A stretch of DNA of 64,000 bases from Paraeggerthella hongkongensis. GTDB taxonomy: Bacteria; Actinomycetota; Coriobacteriia; Coriobacteriales; Eggerthellaceae. Position numbers and translations under genes: made by a program. Below are positions 43,076 to 51,162 of the stretch, one piece after another (position 1 is the first letter of the stretch; each line of letters begins with the position of its first letter). The DNA is taken from the NCBI RefSeq assembly GCF_003340345.1, contig NZ_PPTQ01000014.1, positions 18,813 to 82,812 of the forward strand. Direction: 5' to 3'. Below the pieces are notes generated by a model, which was given only the letters and a program-made list of their open reading frames with translations, was not told the DNA's origin and did no database searches.

Positions 43076-43726
43076 CTAGATAGCACCCGCCTTCGCAAAG
43101 TGCTTCTTCATAAGGCGCTTGCCCACAAGCGCGCCCAGCAATCCTCCGATTGCAGTGATCGCCACAATGCCGACCAGCCACTCCCAGCTTGTATAGTACT
43201 TAAGGTACGCGTCGATGTACGCCTGCCCCACTTGCCGGACTTCCAGCGTCTCTTGGATGTAGGCGGTCAAATTCACATATATGGGAATAATGGACGACAG
43301 AACGTACAAAGAGCTGTACGTCGTCCATGCCCCCACCACGCAATTGGGCTTCGACCGAAGAGCGGGCGTGCGCAAAAACAGCAGCTCGATGATCAAGCCG
43401 CCGGCAAAGTAAAACGGGATCATGTACCAGTAATTGCCCATCAAGCAAAACGCCAACGAAGTCAAACCCGCAAGGAATATCGTGGTGCCGAAGCGGTTGA
43501 CCCTCATGATCATGAGGAAGTACAAAGGCGCGACGGCAAATGAGGAAATGGCCGTGCTGGCAACCATCGATACATCGATGTTGATCGTGCTGATGGCAGC
43601 AATCGAAATCTGAATCACGATGATCAAGGCGCTGAACAGCACCGCGGTCACCACTTCCTTAACGCCCCATCTTCGCGACTCGGCCCCGCCCTGAGCTTTC
43701 GGGGTGTTTTTCGCTGTCTGTTCCAT
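43076..43726 (-). CDS. ECF transporter substrate-binding component, MptD-like family
   Basis: 216-residue membrane protein with about five or six helices and a short polar N terminus (MEQTAKNTPKAQG). It resembles the S components annotated as MptD family, which commonly accompany ECF modules with YbtPQ-type ABC pairs, as here. Start ATG at 43726 follows AGTAGGATTG. The cargo is unknown; the cluster context suggests a metal chelate or a small metallophore (inference). Confidence 0.75.
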   Translation of the reverse strand: MEQTAKNTPKAQGGAESRRWGVKEVVTAVLFSALIIVIQISIAAISTINIDVSMVASTAISSFAVAPLYFLMIMRVNRFGTTIFLAGLTSLAFCLMGNYWYMIPFYFAGGLIIELLFLRTPALRSKPNCVVGAWTTYSSLYVLSSIIPIYVNLTAYIQETLEVRQVGQAYIDAYLKYYTSWEWLVGIVAITAIGGLLGALVGKRLMKKHFAKAGAI

Positions 43727-43806
43727 ATCAATCCTACTTTCAAACGTCATGTGTTCATACAGCTTCGGAGCCCGGCCGCCCACGCCGCCGGGCTCCGGCC
43801 CAACCG

Positions 43807-45540
43807 CTAATCCCGGTCGGTCAGCCTCCAGCCTTCCGCTTGTTCGCGTTCGCGCCAGAACGACCGATACCGTCCGGGAACCTGCACCAACTCGGCATGG
43901 ATTCCCAGTTGCGTGACCCGCCCATCCTCCAGAACGGCTATCTGGTCAGCTGCCGCAATGGTGGACAAGCGATGCGCGATCGCGATAACCGTGCGATCCT
44001 TCGCCAGTTCGTGCATGGCCTCCACGATTGCCGCCTCGTTCTCGGCGTCGAGCGCTGCCGTCGCCTCGTCGAACAGCACGATGGGAGCATCTTTCAGAAG
44101 GGCGCGGGCAATGGCAACGCGCTGGCGCTCGCCGCCCGACAGGCGGCAGCCCCCCTCCCCGACCGGCGTGTCCCATCCCTGCTCAAGACGATCGGCCACC
44201 TCGTTCAAGCGGGCTGTGCGGGCGGCTCGGCGAACTTCTTCGGGAGAAGCGTCAGGACGTCCGATCAGCACGTTCTCTTCAATGGTGCCGTCGAACAGGT
44301 ACACATCCTGAAACACCAACGACACCTGGCGCATCAGTTCGTCGGGCAGCATGTCCCGCACGTCCACGCCGCCAATGCTCACGCTGCCGCTGGACACGTC
44401 CCAGAATCGGGCAACCAGCCGGGTCAGAGTCGTTTTGCCGGAACCCGAAGGCCCGACCAGCGCCGTAAGACTGTTCTCGGGGCAAACCAAGCTCACGTCC
44501 TTCAGCACCGTGCGGGTCCCATCGTAGGAGAACCCGACATTGTCGAAGGAGATGCGCGAACCGGCTGGAATCCGAGGATTCTTCGTCTCCGGCAGAGGAG
44601 CTTCGTTCAGAATCTCTTCCGATTCGTCCAGGGAGTTCTTCGCCACGCGCAAAGCCATGCCCTGCTGGCCGATCGAGGACAAGGGGTCGATGAACCGCAA
44701 GGAAAGAACGGCTACGAACACGTACGAGGCGACGTCGATCTGCCCCCAGCCCAGCAAAACCGTAGACACTGCGAACACGAGGGCAAACGTGGCTTGCACG
44801 AACAGCGTGTATTGCCCAACCGGAGCAGCGCACTTTCGCAACGTGTCGATCGTCGCTTTACGATCGTCCTCGAAGGCTCGCTCCAAAACGTCCCATCCGT
44901 CCACCGAGCGCTTCGTCGCGCGCAAAACCGGTTGGGCATGGGCGAATTCGAGCACGCGCGCAGCAACCTCGGCGCTCGAACGCTCTTCTTCCCGATGGTT
45001 CGTTCCCGCAGCCTTCGCCATGCGACGCGAGCCCCAGAACAAGAACGGCCCCATGATCACGAATGCAAGGCCGATGCGCCAATCGATGAAGAAGAACAGC
45101 AGGCAAACCGCCGCAGGCGTCGTCACGGCCAAGATCATTTGGCGCATGAATACGCTTGGCATGTTCATGGCCATCTGCAAGTTCTTCGTAAGCAGAGTAG
45201 AAACCTGACCCGATCGCTCCTTCGTGAACCAGCCAAGCGGCAGGCGCACGATATGATCGCCCAGCTTGTCCTGAAGCGAATGCATCACTTCCTCGATACC
45301 GATGAGGTACCCGCGATTGTCGGCCCAGAATCCAATTCCGCAGTTCAGCAGCGCCAGTGCGGCCGCCAGGGCCAGCAGGTACGCCGCTGCAGCGTAGTCG
45401 CCAGCAACAAGCGAGCGCAGCAAGGGAAGCAGCGCCACGTATATGGCCGCTTCCGACAGACCGCACAGCACGTACAAGAACGCTTGCAGCTTCACGCCGG
45501 TAGGCTTGCCCACCAGGTTGTCCATTTGAGTGGTTATCAT
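43807..45540 (-). CDS. ABC half-transporter, YbtP/YbtQ (siderophore importer)-like, second subunit
   Basis: 577 residues: six-helix membrane domain (about 1-310) and ATPase with Walker A GPSGSGKTT, signature CRLSGGERQRVAIARAL and Walker B IVLFDEATAALD. The fold is that of ABC exporters, but the YbtPQ/IrtAB subgroup imports ferric siderophores. The start overlaps the end of the first half-transporter (ATGA at 45537-45540), so they form a heterodimer made from a coupled pair. It ends 80 bp before the ECF S gene. Confidence 0.85.
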   Translation of the reverse strand: MITTQMDNLVGKPTGVKLQAFLYVLCGLSEAAIYVALLPLLRSLVAGDYAAAAYLLALAAALALLNCGIGFWADNRGYLIGIEEVMHSLQDKLGDHIVRLPLGWFTKERSGQVSTLLTKNLQMAMNMPSVFMRQMILAVTTPAAVCLLFFFIDWRIGLAFVIMGPFLFWGSRRMAKAAGTNHREEERSSAEVAARVLEFAHAQPVLRATKRSVDGWDVLERAFEDDRKATIDTLRKCAAPVGQYTLFVQATFALVFAVSTVLLGWGQIDVASYVFVAVLSLRFIDPLSSIGQQGMALRVAKNSLDESEEILNEAPLPETKNPRIPAGSRISFDNVGFSYDGTRTVLKDVSLVCPENSLTALVGPSGSGKTTLTRLVARFWDVSSGSVSIGGVDVRDMLPDELMRQVSLVFQDVYLFDGTIEENVLIGRPDASPEEVRRAARTARLNEVADRLEQGWDTPVGEGGCRLSGGERQRVAIARALLKDAPIVLFDEATAALDAENEAAIVEAMHELAKDRTVIAIAHRLSTIAAADQIAVLEDGRVTQLGIHAELVQVPGRYRSFWREREQAEGWRLTDRD

Positions 45541-47384
45541 CGGTCCTCACCTCCGAACGAACCCTCTTCCGAAGAGCCCGCGCATTCCGTCCCGCACGAA
45601 GCAGCATCGGCATGCGGGGCCTTTCCAATCGCATCCACCTGCTGGGACTTCCACAATGCCGCATAATGACCGTCCGCCGCCAAAAGCTCCGCATGGCGCC
45701 CGCGCTCGATGATCCGACCGCGGCTCAACACCAGAATCTGGTCCGCATGCACGATAGTGTCCAGCCTATGCGCAATCACGATGGTCGTACGCCCCGCCGC
45801 AAGGGCGGTCAGCGCCCTTTGGATAGCCGTTTCGTTTTCGGGGTCCGCATGCGCCGTCGCCTCGTCGAGCACCAAGATGGGAGCGTCCTGCACGATGGCG
45901 CGCGCGATGGCAACGCGCTGCGCCTCGCCGCCCGAAAGGTCGGCACCCTCGCTTCCCACCACGGTGTCGTAGCCGCAGGGAAGCTCCTCTATGCGTTCGT
46001 GAATCTGAGCCTTGCGCGCCGCCGCCACCATGTCCTCGTCGCTTGCGCCGGGCTTTCCCAAGCAAATGTTGTCCCGAATGCTCGCGCGCAGCAGCATGCT
46101 GTCCTGAAACACCACGGCAACCTGGGACAGCACGTCGCTCGAGGCAAGATTGGAAAGCGGCGTGCCGTTCATGCGCACCGCACCCGAAACCGGATCCCAG
46201 AATCGCGGGACCAAACGCGCGAACGTGGTCTTGCCGCTTCCGGAGTCGCCGACCAAGGCCGTCACGGTTCCCGGCTCAAGCTTGGCGTCAATCCCCTCCA
46301 AAACAAAAGGCGAGTCCGGGCCGTACGCAAACGACACGTCCTCGAAGTCGATATGCAGCGAACCGTCGCCCACGGGCAGCGGGCTCTCCGGCTCTGCAAG
46401 CGGGGCAACGTCCAGGACAGTGGCAAGGTGGTCGGCAGCCTGAACCGACTGCTGCAAAAAGCGCACCGACACGAACAGGGCAAGAATCGCCGAAGGGATT
46501 CCCACTCCCAGCACCAGAAACGGAATGCACTGTTCGAGCGTTATGATGCCCTGCGAAACGAAAAACAGCGTGGCGGCAGCCATGACCACCAACATGGTTG
46601 CAGGAGAGAACAAAGCTGAAATCAGGCTAAACGGATTGGAAGTGCTCTTGGTCCATTCGTAGCAGATCTTGGCCAACGCAGCCGTCGCCTCTCGATACCG
46701 CACACCGGCGCGGCTCGCCGAACCGAAGGTCTTCACCACGGCTATGCCGTCGATCATCTCGACGCTCGCCGAAGACACTTCGACCAATGCCTCGTTGTAC
46801 TGCTTGTTGAGCGGACCGAAGTCCTTCATCATGAAAGGCCACGCCACCCCAATCACCGCAACAAGGTAGACGACGACCAGCAAAGCAAATCGAGCGTCCA
46901 CGGTAAACAGGTACACCAGGGGAATAAGCGGGGAGAGCAGCGCCGTGGTCACGTCCACCGGCGCATGCCCGACCGACTGATGCAAGTTGAGCACATCGTC
47001 GGTGGCAGCCTGCTTCACCTGAGCCGAGTTGTTGTCGCTGAACCATCCCAGCGGAACCTTGCCCAAATGCTCCACCAGCACGGTGCGCACGTGCACGCGG
47101 AAATCAGCATCAGCGTAATGGCAGCTGCTCGTGGCAAGCGCGAACAAAATCCTTCCCGCTACAGCGCCGGCAACGGCCAGAAGCACCCAGAAGGCAAGTT
47201 CGTCAAGCGAAGGCACGCCTTCGACAATCGAAATTTGCGCCACGCGCGTAATAGCGAAGTAGGGAACGAACCCGCACAGCGAGGAAAGCGCCGCTATCAC
47301 GATGTTCTTGACAATTCGCCCCCTCACCGGCTCTATCAGGCGCACGTACACGCGCTGCGCGGCGGCCTTGTCTATAGATTCCAT
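45537..47384 (-). CDS. ABC half-transporter, YbtP/YbtQ (siderophore importer)-like, first subunit
   Basis: 615 residues: membrane domain and ATPase with GDSGSGKTT, LSGGEAQRVAIARA and the distinctive ILVLDEATAHADPENE, which matches the DEATAxADPENE Walker B extension of YbtP/IrtA siderophore importers. Start ATG at 47384 follows AGAGGG. Its C-terminal tail (about 575-615) is Cys/His/Glu rich (HADAASCGTECAGSSEEG), possibly metal binding. First gene of the five-gene cluster; a DtxR-like palindrome sits 66 bp upstream. Confidence 0.87.
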   Translation of the reverse strand: MESIDKAAAQRVYVRLIEPVRGRIVKNIVIAALSSLCGFVPYFAITRVAQISIVEGVPSLDELAFWVLLAVAGAVAGRILFALATSSCHYADADFRVHVRTVLVEHLGKVPLGWFSDNNSAQVKQAATDDVLNLHQSVGHAPVDVTTALLSPLIPLVYLFTVDARFALLVVVYLVAVIGVAWPFMMKDFGPLNKQYNEALVEVSSASVEMIDGIAVVKTFGSASRAGVRYREATAALAKICYEWTKSTSNPFSLISALFSPATMLVVMAAATLFFVSQGIITLEQCIPFLVLGVGIPSAILALFVSVRFLQQSVQAADHLATVLDVAPLAEPESPLPVGDGSLHIDFEDVSFAYGPDSPFVLEGIDAKLEPGTVTALVGDSGSGKTTFARLVPRFWDPVSGAVRMNGTPLSNLASSDVLSQVAVVFQDSMLLRASIRDNICLGKPGASDEDMVAAARKAQIHERIEELPCGYDTVVGSEGADLSGGEAQRVAIARAIVQDAPILVLDEATAHADPENETAIQRALTALAAGRTTIVIAHRLDTIVHADQILVLSRGRIIERGRHAELLAADGHYAALWKSQQVDAIGKAPHADAASCGTECAGSSEEGSFGGEDR

Positions 47385-47449
47385 ACGCAACCCTCTTCTC
47401 TCTTGGGAAATCGTGCGGACAAATCCGCCCTGCGTTCATACGCCTCGAT

Positions 47450-47465
47450 GTTAGTTATAGCTAAC
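47450..47465 (-). promoter_or_regulatory. DtxR/MntR-like palindrome upstream of the ABC-ECF cluster
   Basis: GTTAGTTATAGCTAAC is an inverted repeat (GTTAG...CTAAC) in an AT-rich pocket, reminiscent of the TTAGGTTAGxCTAACCTAA core of iron-dependent DtxR-type operators. Placement before the YbtP-like gene suggests metal-dependent repression. Confidence 0.5.
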
Positions 47466-47605
47466 TTTAATTGGAAAGCATATCATGTTCAACACAGAAA
47501 ATCCATGCTCTCGGAAACGCCTCGCAATCGCCTCTTCTTCAACCGTGAACCGCGTTCACGTCCTGCCTATCGAGCCGCATCAACGCGTCCATCCCCTCCT
47601 CGTCC

Positions 47606-47634
47606 TTGACAGGCATGCGTGCTCTGTCTATATT
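47606..47634 (+). promoter_or_regulatory. Strong promoter of the zur-znu operon
   Basis: TTGACA (47606-47611) and TATATT (47629-47634) with exactly 17 bases between them: a near-consensus sigma-70 promoter. Confidence 0.8.
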
Positions 47635-47658
47635 CTGGAATCTAATTTCGATTTCAGA
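47634..47658 (+). promoter_or_regulatory. Zur-type operator candidate
   Basis: TCTGGAATC (47634-47642) and GATTTCAGA (47650-47658) form an inverted repeat with one mismatch and a seven-base AT-rich centre, covering the expected transcription start. This is where an autoregulating Fur-family repressor would bind. Confidence 0.6.
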
Positions 47659-47675
47659 TCAACTCAGGAGAGACC

Positions 47676-48113
47676 GTGACTCCGCGAACCGCCTATCGAA
47701 CCAAGCAGAAAGCGCTCGTAGCCGAGTGCATGGATCGGCATGCGGACGAATTCCTCACCGTCGACGAAGTCTGGGGCAACCTGAAATCCCACGGATCAGC
47801 CATAGGCCGCACCACGGTGTACCGCACGCTCGAAGCAGCCGTCGCCCAAGGAGCCGTAGTCAAAGTTGCCGGCATCAAAGGAACCGCCGCGCGCTACCGC
47901 GCACGCAGCACCGACCAAGATCGGCAGGGACAGCTTTCGTGCATTCGCTGCAAAGCGGTGCTGCCGCTCGACTGCTCGATGCTGCAATCGTTTTCGCACC
48001 ACGTCAAAGAACGCCATGGCTTTGAAATCGATCAGCGCAGAACCGTCCTGTACGGCCTGTGCGCAGCATGCGAAGCGCGCGATCGCCAAGAATCGGGGTC
48101 CTATGCAACCTAG
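47676..48113 (+). CDS. zur: Fur-family regulator, probably zinc-responsive Zur
   Basis: 145-residue metalloregulator. Winged helix RTTVYRTLEAAVAQG; structural zinc cysteines CIRCKAVLPLDC and CAAC; metal-sensing residues SFSHHVKERHGFEID. The start is a GTG at 47676 with TCAGGAGAGACC upstream. It opens an operon with znuA, znuC and znuB, which supports Zur over Fur or PerR. Confidence 0.88.
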   Translation: MTPRTAYRTKQKALVAECMDRHADEFLTVDEVWGNLKSHGSAIGRTTVYRTLEAAVAQGAVVKVAGIKGTAARYRARSTDQDRQGQLSCIRCKAVLPLDCSMLQSFSHHVKERHGFEIDQRRTVLYGLCAACEARDRQESGSYAT

Positions 48114-48405
48114 CATGCGCTCAAGGCTCGCAGCCTGCATGATTGCAGCAAGCCTTGCCCTGGTTTCCCTGACCGCAAGCCTGACCATCGCCGACAAGGC
48201 GGTCCACGAATGCACCGGCGACGCATGTCCCCTCTGCCACCTCGTCGCATCCGGGCACGCCGCGCTCGCCCTTGCCTCATCGGAAGGCGCAAGCACGCTC
48301 GGATACGAAACAAGCCCGTCGTTCCTCGCGCATCCGAACGAACCCTCGTCCTCTCTAGAAACTTGCTGGTCACTCATCCACCAGAAAACAAGGCTGGACA
48401 TCTGA
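48103..48405 (+). CDS. Small membrane/secreted Cys protein in the zur-znu operon
   Basis: 100 residues starting at ATG 48103 inside the zur stop region. A hydrophobic N-terminal segment (LAACMIAASLALVSLTA) is followed by HECTGDACPLCHLVASGH, a Cys-x4-Cys-x2-Cys/His motif that I associate with small proteins of zinc-uptake operons in Gram-positive bacteria. It may present or sense zinc outside the membrane; function unproven. Confidence 0.65.
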   Translation: MQPSMRSRLAACMIAASLALVSLTASLTIADKAVHECTGDACPLCHLVASGHAALALASSEGASTLGYETSPSFLAHPNEPSSSLETCWSLIHQKTRLDI

Positions 48406-48508
48406 TCCTCCGCATGCATCGCGGCGCATCGGTCAACTCTTCGCGCTCGCGCACAACCCGTGCATCGCGCACAACCCACACCCTCTCCTTCAAATGATAG
48501 GATCGTAT

Positions 48509-49531
48509 ATGAACGCCTTTTCTCAGCGCGCCGCAAACGCGCCCCGAACTCCTGCACCCCTTATCGCCATCCTGGCAGTGCTGGGGCTTTTGATCGCATC
48601 GATGCTCGCAGGATGCGCTTCCTCCCAGACCGCCTCGCAGCAAGACGATCAGGGCTCCCGAAAAGTCCACGTGGTAGCCAGCTTCTACCCCTTGTACGAC
48701 TTCGCCCAGAAAATCGGAGGAGACCGAGTCACGGTCACGAACCTGGTTCCCGCCGGAACCGAACCTCACGATTGGGAGCCTTCGACCGCCGACATGAAAA
48801 CCATCGAGTCCGCCAACGTGTTCGTGTACAACGGAGCGGGAATGGAGCATTGGACCCACGACGTGCTCCACAGCATTCAGAACAAGCACCTGGTAAGCGT
48901 TGCAGCTTCCGACGGCATAGCGCTGCTTCCGGCTGCTTCGGAAGACGAGCATGACCACGGCCATGCCGACGACCACGCGCACGAGCACGGCGAAGACGCC
49001 GACCACGGTCGATACGACCCCCATGTGTGGCTTGCCCCCGAAAACGCAAAACGAGAAATGAAGAACATCCGAGATGCCCTCGTGCAAGCCGACCCCGACG
49101 GCAAAGACGTCTACGAAGCGAACTACCAAACCTGGTCCGAAAAGCTTGACGACCTGCACAAAGCGTACGAAACCAAGCTCTCCTCGGTGCCGAACAAGAC
49201 CATCGTGGTGTCGCATCAGGCTTTCGGATACCTGTGCGATGCCTACGGTCTCACCCAAATGCCCATTGAAGGCATGGAAGCGGATGCCGAGCCGAACGCC
49301 AAGGACATGGCGCGCATCGTCGACTTCGTGAAAGCCAACAACGTCAGCGTGATTTTCTCCGAAGAACTCGTCAGCCCCAAAATAGCCCAGGCGATAGCCG
49401 ACGCGAGCGGCGCTTCATGCGAGCAGCTCAATCCGCTCGAAGGCTTGACGCAAGAGCAAATCGACGCGGGGCAGGATTACGTCTCGGTAATGACGGAAAA
49501 CCTCGACAAACTGGTCAAGGCGCTCTCGTGA
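48509..49531 (+). CDS. znuA: Zinc ABC transporter substrate-binding lipoprotein ZnuA
   Basis: 340-residue cluster A-I solute-binding protein. Lipoprotein signal with lipobox LAGC; mature domains with metal His in TEPHDWEPS, DPHVWLAP and SHQAFGYL. A His/Asp/Glu-rich loop (EDEHDHGHADDHAHEHGE) between the first two is the ZnuA hallmark for zinc capture. ATG at 48509 follows ATAGGATC; an earlier ATG at 48494 is weaker. Its stop overlaps the znuC GTG. Confidence 0.92.
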   Translation: MNAFSQRAANAPRTPAPLIAILAVLGLLIASMLAGCASSQTASQQDDQGSRKVHVVASFYPLYDFAQKIGGDRVTVTNLVPAGTEPHDWEPSTADMKTIESANVFVYNGAGMEHWTHDVLHSIQNKHLVSVAASDGIALLPAASEDEHDHGHADDHAHEHGEDADHGRYDPHVWLAPENAKREMKNIRDALVQADPDGKDVYEANYQTWSEKLDDLHKAYETKLSSVPNKTIVVSHQAFGYLCDAYGLTQMPIEGMEADAEPNAKDMARIVDFVKANNVSVIFSEELVSPKIAQAIADASGASCEQLNPLEGLTQEQIDAGQDYVSVMTENLDKLVKALS

Positions 49532-50292
49532 ACCAGCGCGTCGCATCTTCGCCTCATCCCGCAGTCGTTTTCGACAACGTACGGTTCTCGTACCGAACCT
49601 CGCCCGTACTCAAGGGCGCGAGCTTCACGCTCGCGCCCGGCGGGTTCTACGTGCTTGCCGGAGCAAACGGATCCGGCAAATCAACCTTGATCAAGCTGCT
49701 GCTTGCCGAGCTCTTCCCGAACGAGGGCGCCATCCAGCTGTTCGGGCAGGACGCGCGATCGTTCAAGTCATGGCAGCACGTAGGCTACGTCCCTCAGCAA
49801 GCGCCTTCGGACTACCGTCGCTTCCCTGCAACCGTGTTCGAAACGGTTCGCGCCGGCCTCTATGCAGAATCGAAACCGCTTCTCCCCTACCGATCCGCCC
49901 ATCGAGCGAAAACGCTTGACGCCCTGCGCCAAGTTGGGCTGGCGGGACTCGAGCAGTACCTGATAGGAGAGCTTTCCGGAGGACAGTTCCAGCGTATGCT
50001 GCTGGCCCGCGCAATCGTGGCGAAGCCGAAACTGCTCGTGCTCGACGAGCCTACGAGCAACCTCGACGACGACAGCGCGCAAACCCTTGCGCGAATCGCC
50101 AGCGAGGCGGCCTCGTCATGGGGAACCACCGTGCTGCTCGTCACGCACGATCGGGCGCGGTTGCCCCGCTTGCACGCGAGCATGCTCGTGCTCGAGTCCG
50201 GCACGATACAGGAAAAACCCCTGAACACCACCAAGGAGGAGACGCCATGTTCGAGTACCTGTTCATGCAGCGGGCCTTCGTCGCCGGCTTGA
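49528..50292 (+). CDS. znuC: Zinc ABC transporter ATPase ZnuC
   Basis: 254-residue ATPase: Walker A GANGSGKST, signature ELSGGQFQRMLLARAI, Walker B LLVLDEPTSNLD, switch VTHDRARL. GTG start at 49528 overlaps the znuA stop (GTGA). The C terminus runs 46 nt into znuB; its last 20 residues are Ser/Cys/Pro rich and have no family match, so they may simply follow from the overlap. Confidence 0.9.
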   Translation: MNQRVASSPHPAVVFDNVRFSYRTSPVLKGASFTLAPGGFYVLAGANGSGKSTLIKLLLAELFPNEGAIQLFGQDARSFKSWQHVGYVPQQAPSDYRRFPATVFETVRAGLYAESKPLLPYRSAHRAKTLDALRQVGLAGLEQYLIGELSGGQFQRMLLARAIVAKPKLLVLDEPTSNLDDDSAQTLARIASEAASSWGTTVLLVTHDRARLPRLHASMLVLESGTIQEKPLNTTKEETPCSSTCSCSGPSSPA

Positions 50293-51071
50293 TCCTTGGC
50301 ATCGCGGTGCCGTGCGTAGGCGTGGTCGTGGTTCTCAAACGCCTGTCGATGATGGGCGACGCGCTCTCCCACACCGCTTTGGCCGGCGTAGCAGGCGGCC
50401 TCATCGCGGGAATCAACCCCGTGCTGGGGGCGACCATCGCCTGCCTGGGAGCCGCCGGCGCCATCGAGGTGATCCGGCGTCGATTCGAGGGACACGCAGA
50501 GCTTGCCATCGCCATCGTCATGTCGTGCGGAATCGGATTGGCCGGCGTGCTTTCCGGATTCGTCCCGAACGCCGCCAGCTTCTCCAGCTTCCTGTTCGGC
50601 AGCATCGTCACCGTCAACGACGACGACCTGCTTGCCGTAGCGGCCGTGGGGGCAACCGTGCTCTTGCTGTGCGCGCTCATACGCAAAGAGCTGTTCCTGG
50701 TCACGCTCGATGAGCGGGCTGCACGCCTTGCGGGCGTGCGCACCAAAACCGTAAACGCGGCCTTCATCCTGATCACCGCGCTCTGCGTGTCCGTTGCGGC
50801 CCGCACCGTCGGAGCGCTCATCGTCTCGTCGATGATGGTGGTGCCCGTGGCCTGCGCCTTGCACATAGCCCGCAGCTGGAAGCAGGTCGTCATCCTGTCC
50901 TGCGGAATCGGCGTGACCATAACCGCCATCGGTCTGACGGTTTCCTACGAACTCGGGCTCAAGCCCGGCGGAACCATCGTGCTCATAGGCATCGGCGTCC
51001 TTGCGCTCGTGCTCGTTGCAAAGCGCCTCCGCATGCGCCTTCGCTCGAAGGCGCGCCGCTCAACCCGCTGA
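50247..51071 (+). CDS. znuB: Zinc ABC transporter permease ZnuB
   Basis: 274-residue permease of the ABC-3 family with about eight or nine helices. Family motifs: RLSMMGDALSHTALAGVA and the ATPase-contact region, VRTKTVNAAFILITALCV. ATG at 50247 has AAGGAGGAG just upstream and lies 46 nt inside znuC. Last gene of the zinc operon. Confidence 0.92.
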   Translation: MFEYLFMQRAFVAGLILGIAVPCVGVVVVLKRLSMMGDALSHTALAGVAGGLIAGINPVLGATIACLGAAGAIEVIRRRFEGHAELAIAIVMSCGIGLAGVLSGFVPNAASFSSFLFGSIVTVNDDDLLAVAAVGATVLLLCALIRKELFLVTLDERAARLAGVRTKTVNAAFILITALCVSVAARTVGALIVSSMMVVPVACALHIARSWKQVVILSCGIGVTITAIGLTVSYELGLKPGGTIVLIGIGVLALVLVAKRLRMRLRSKARRSTR

Positions 51072-51100
51072 AGCGCACGTCGCAAGGTCGCCGCCGCAAC

Positions 51101-51140
51101 AAAAAACGACCCGCCCGGCCAATGGCGCCGGCGCGGGTCG
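51101..51140 (-). terminator. Intrinsic terminator of the uracil permease gene
   Basis: On the minus strand a GC-rich stem (GACCCGC... with ...GCGGGTC) around CCATTGGCC ends in six T residues (51101-51106). It separates the convergent znuB and permease genes. Confidence 0.85.
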
Positions 51141-51162
51141 TCCAACGAAAAGCGCAGAGGGC

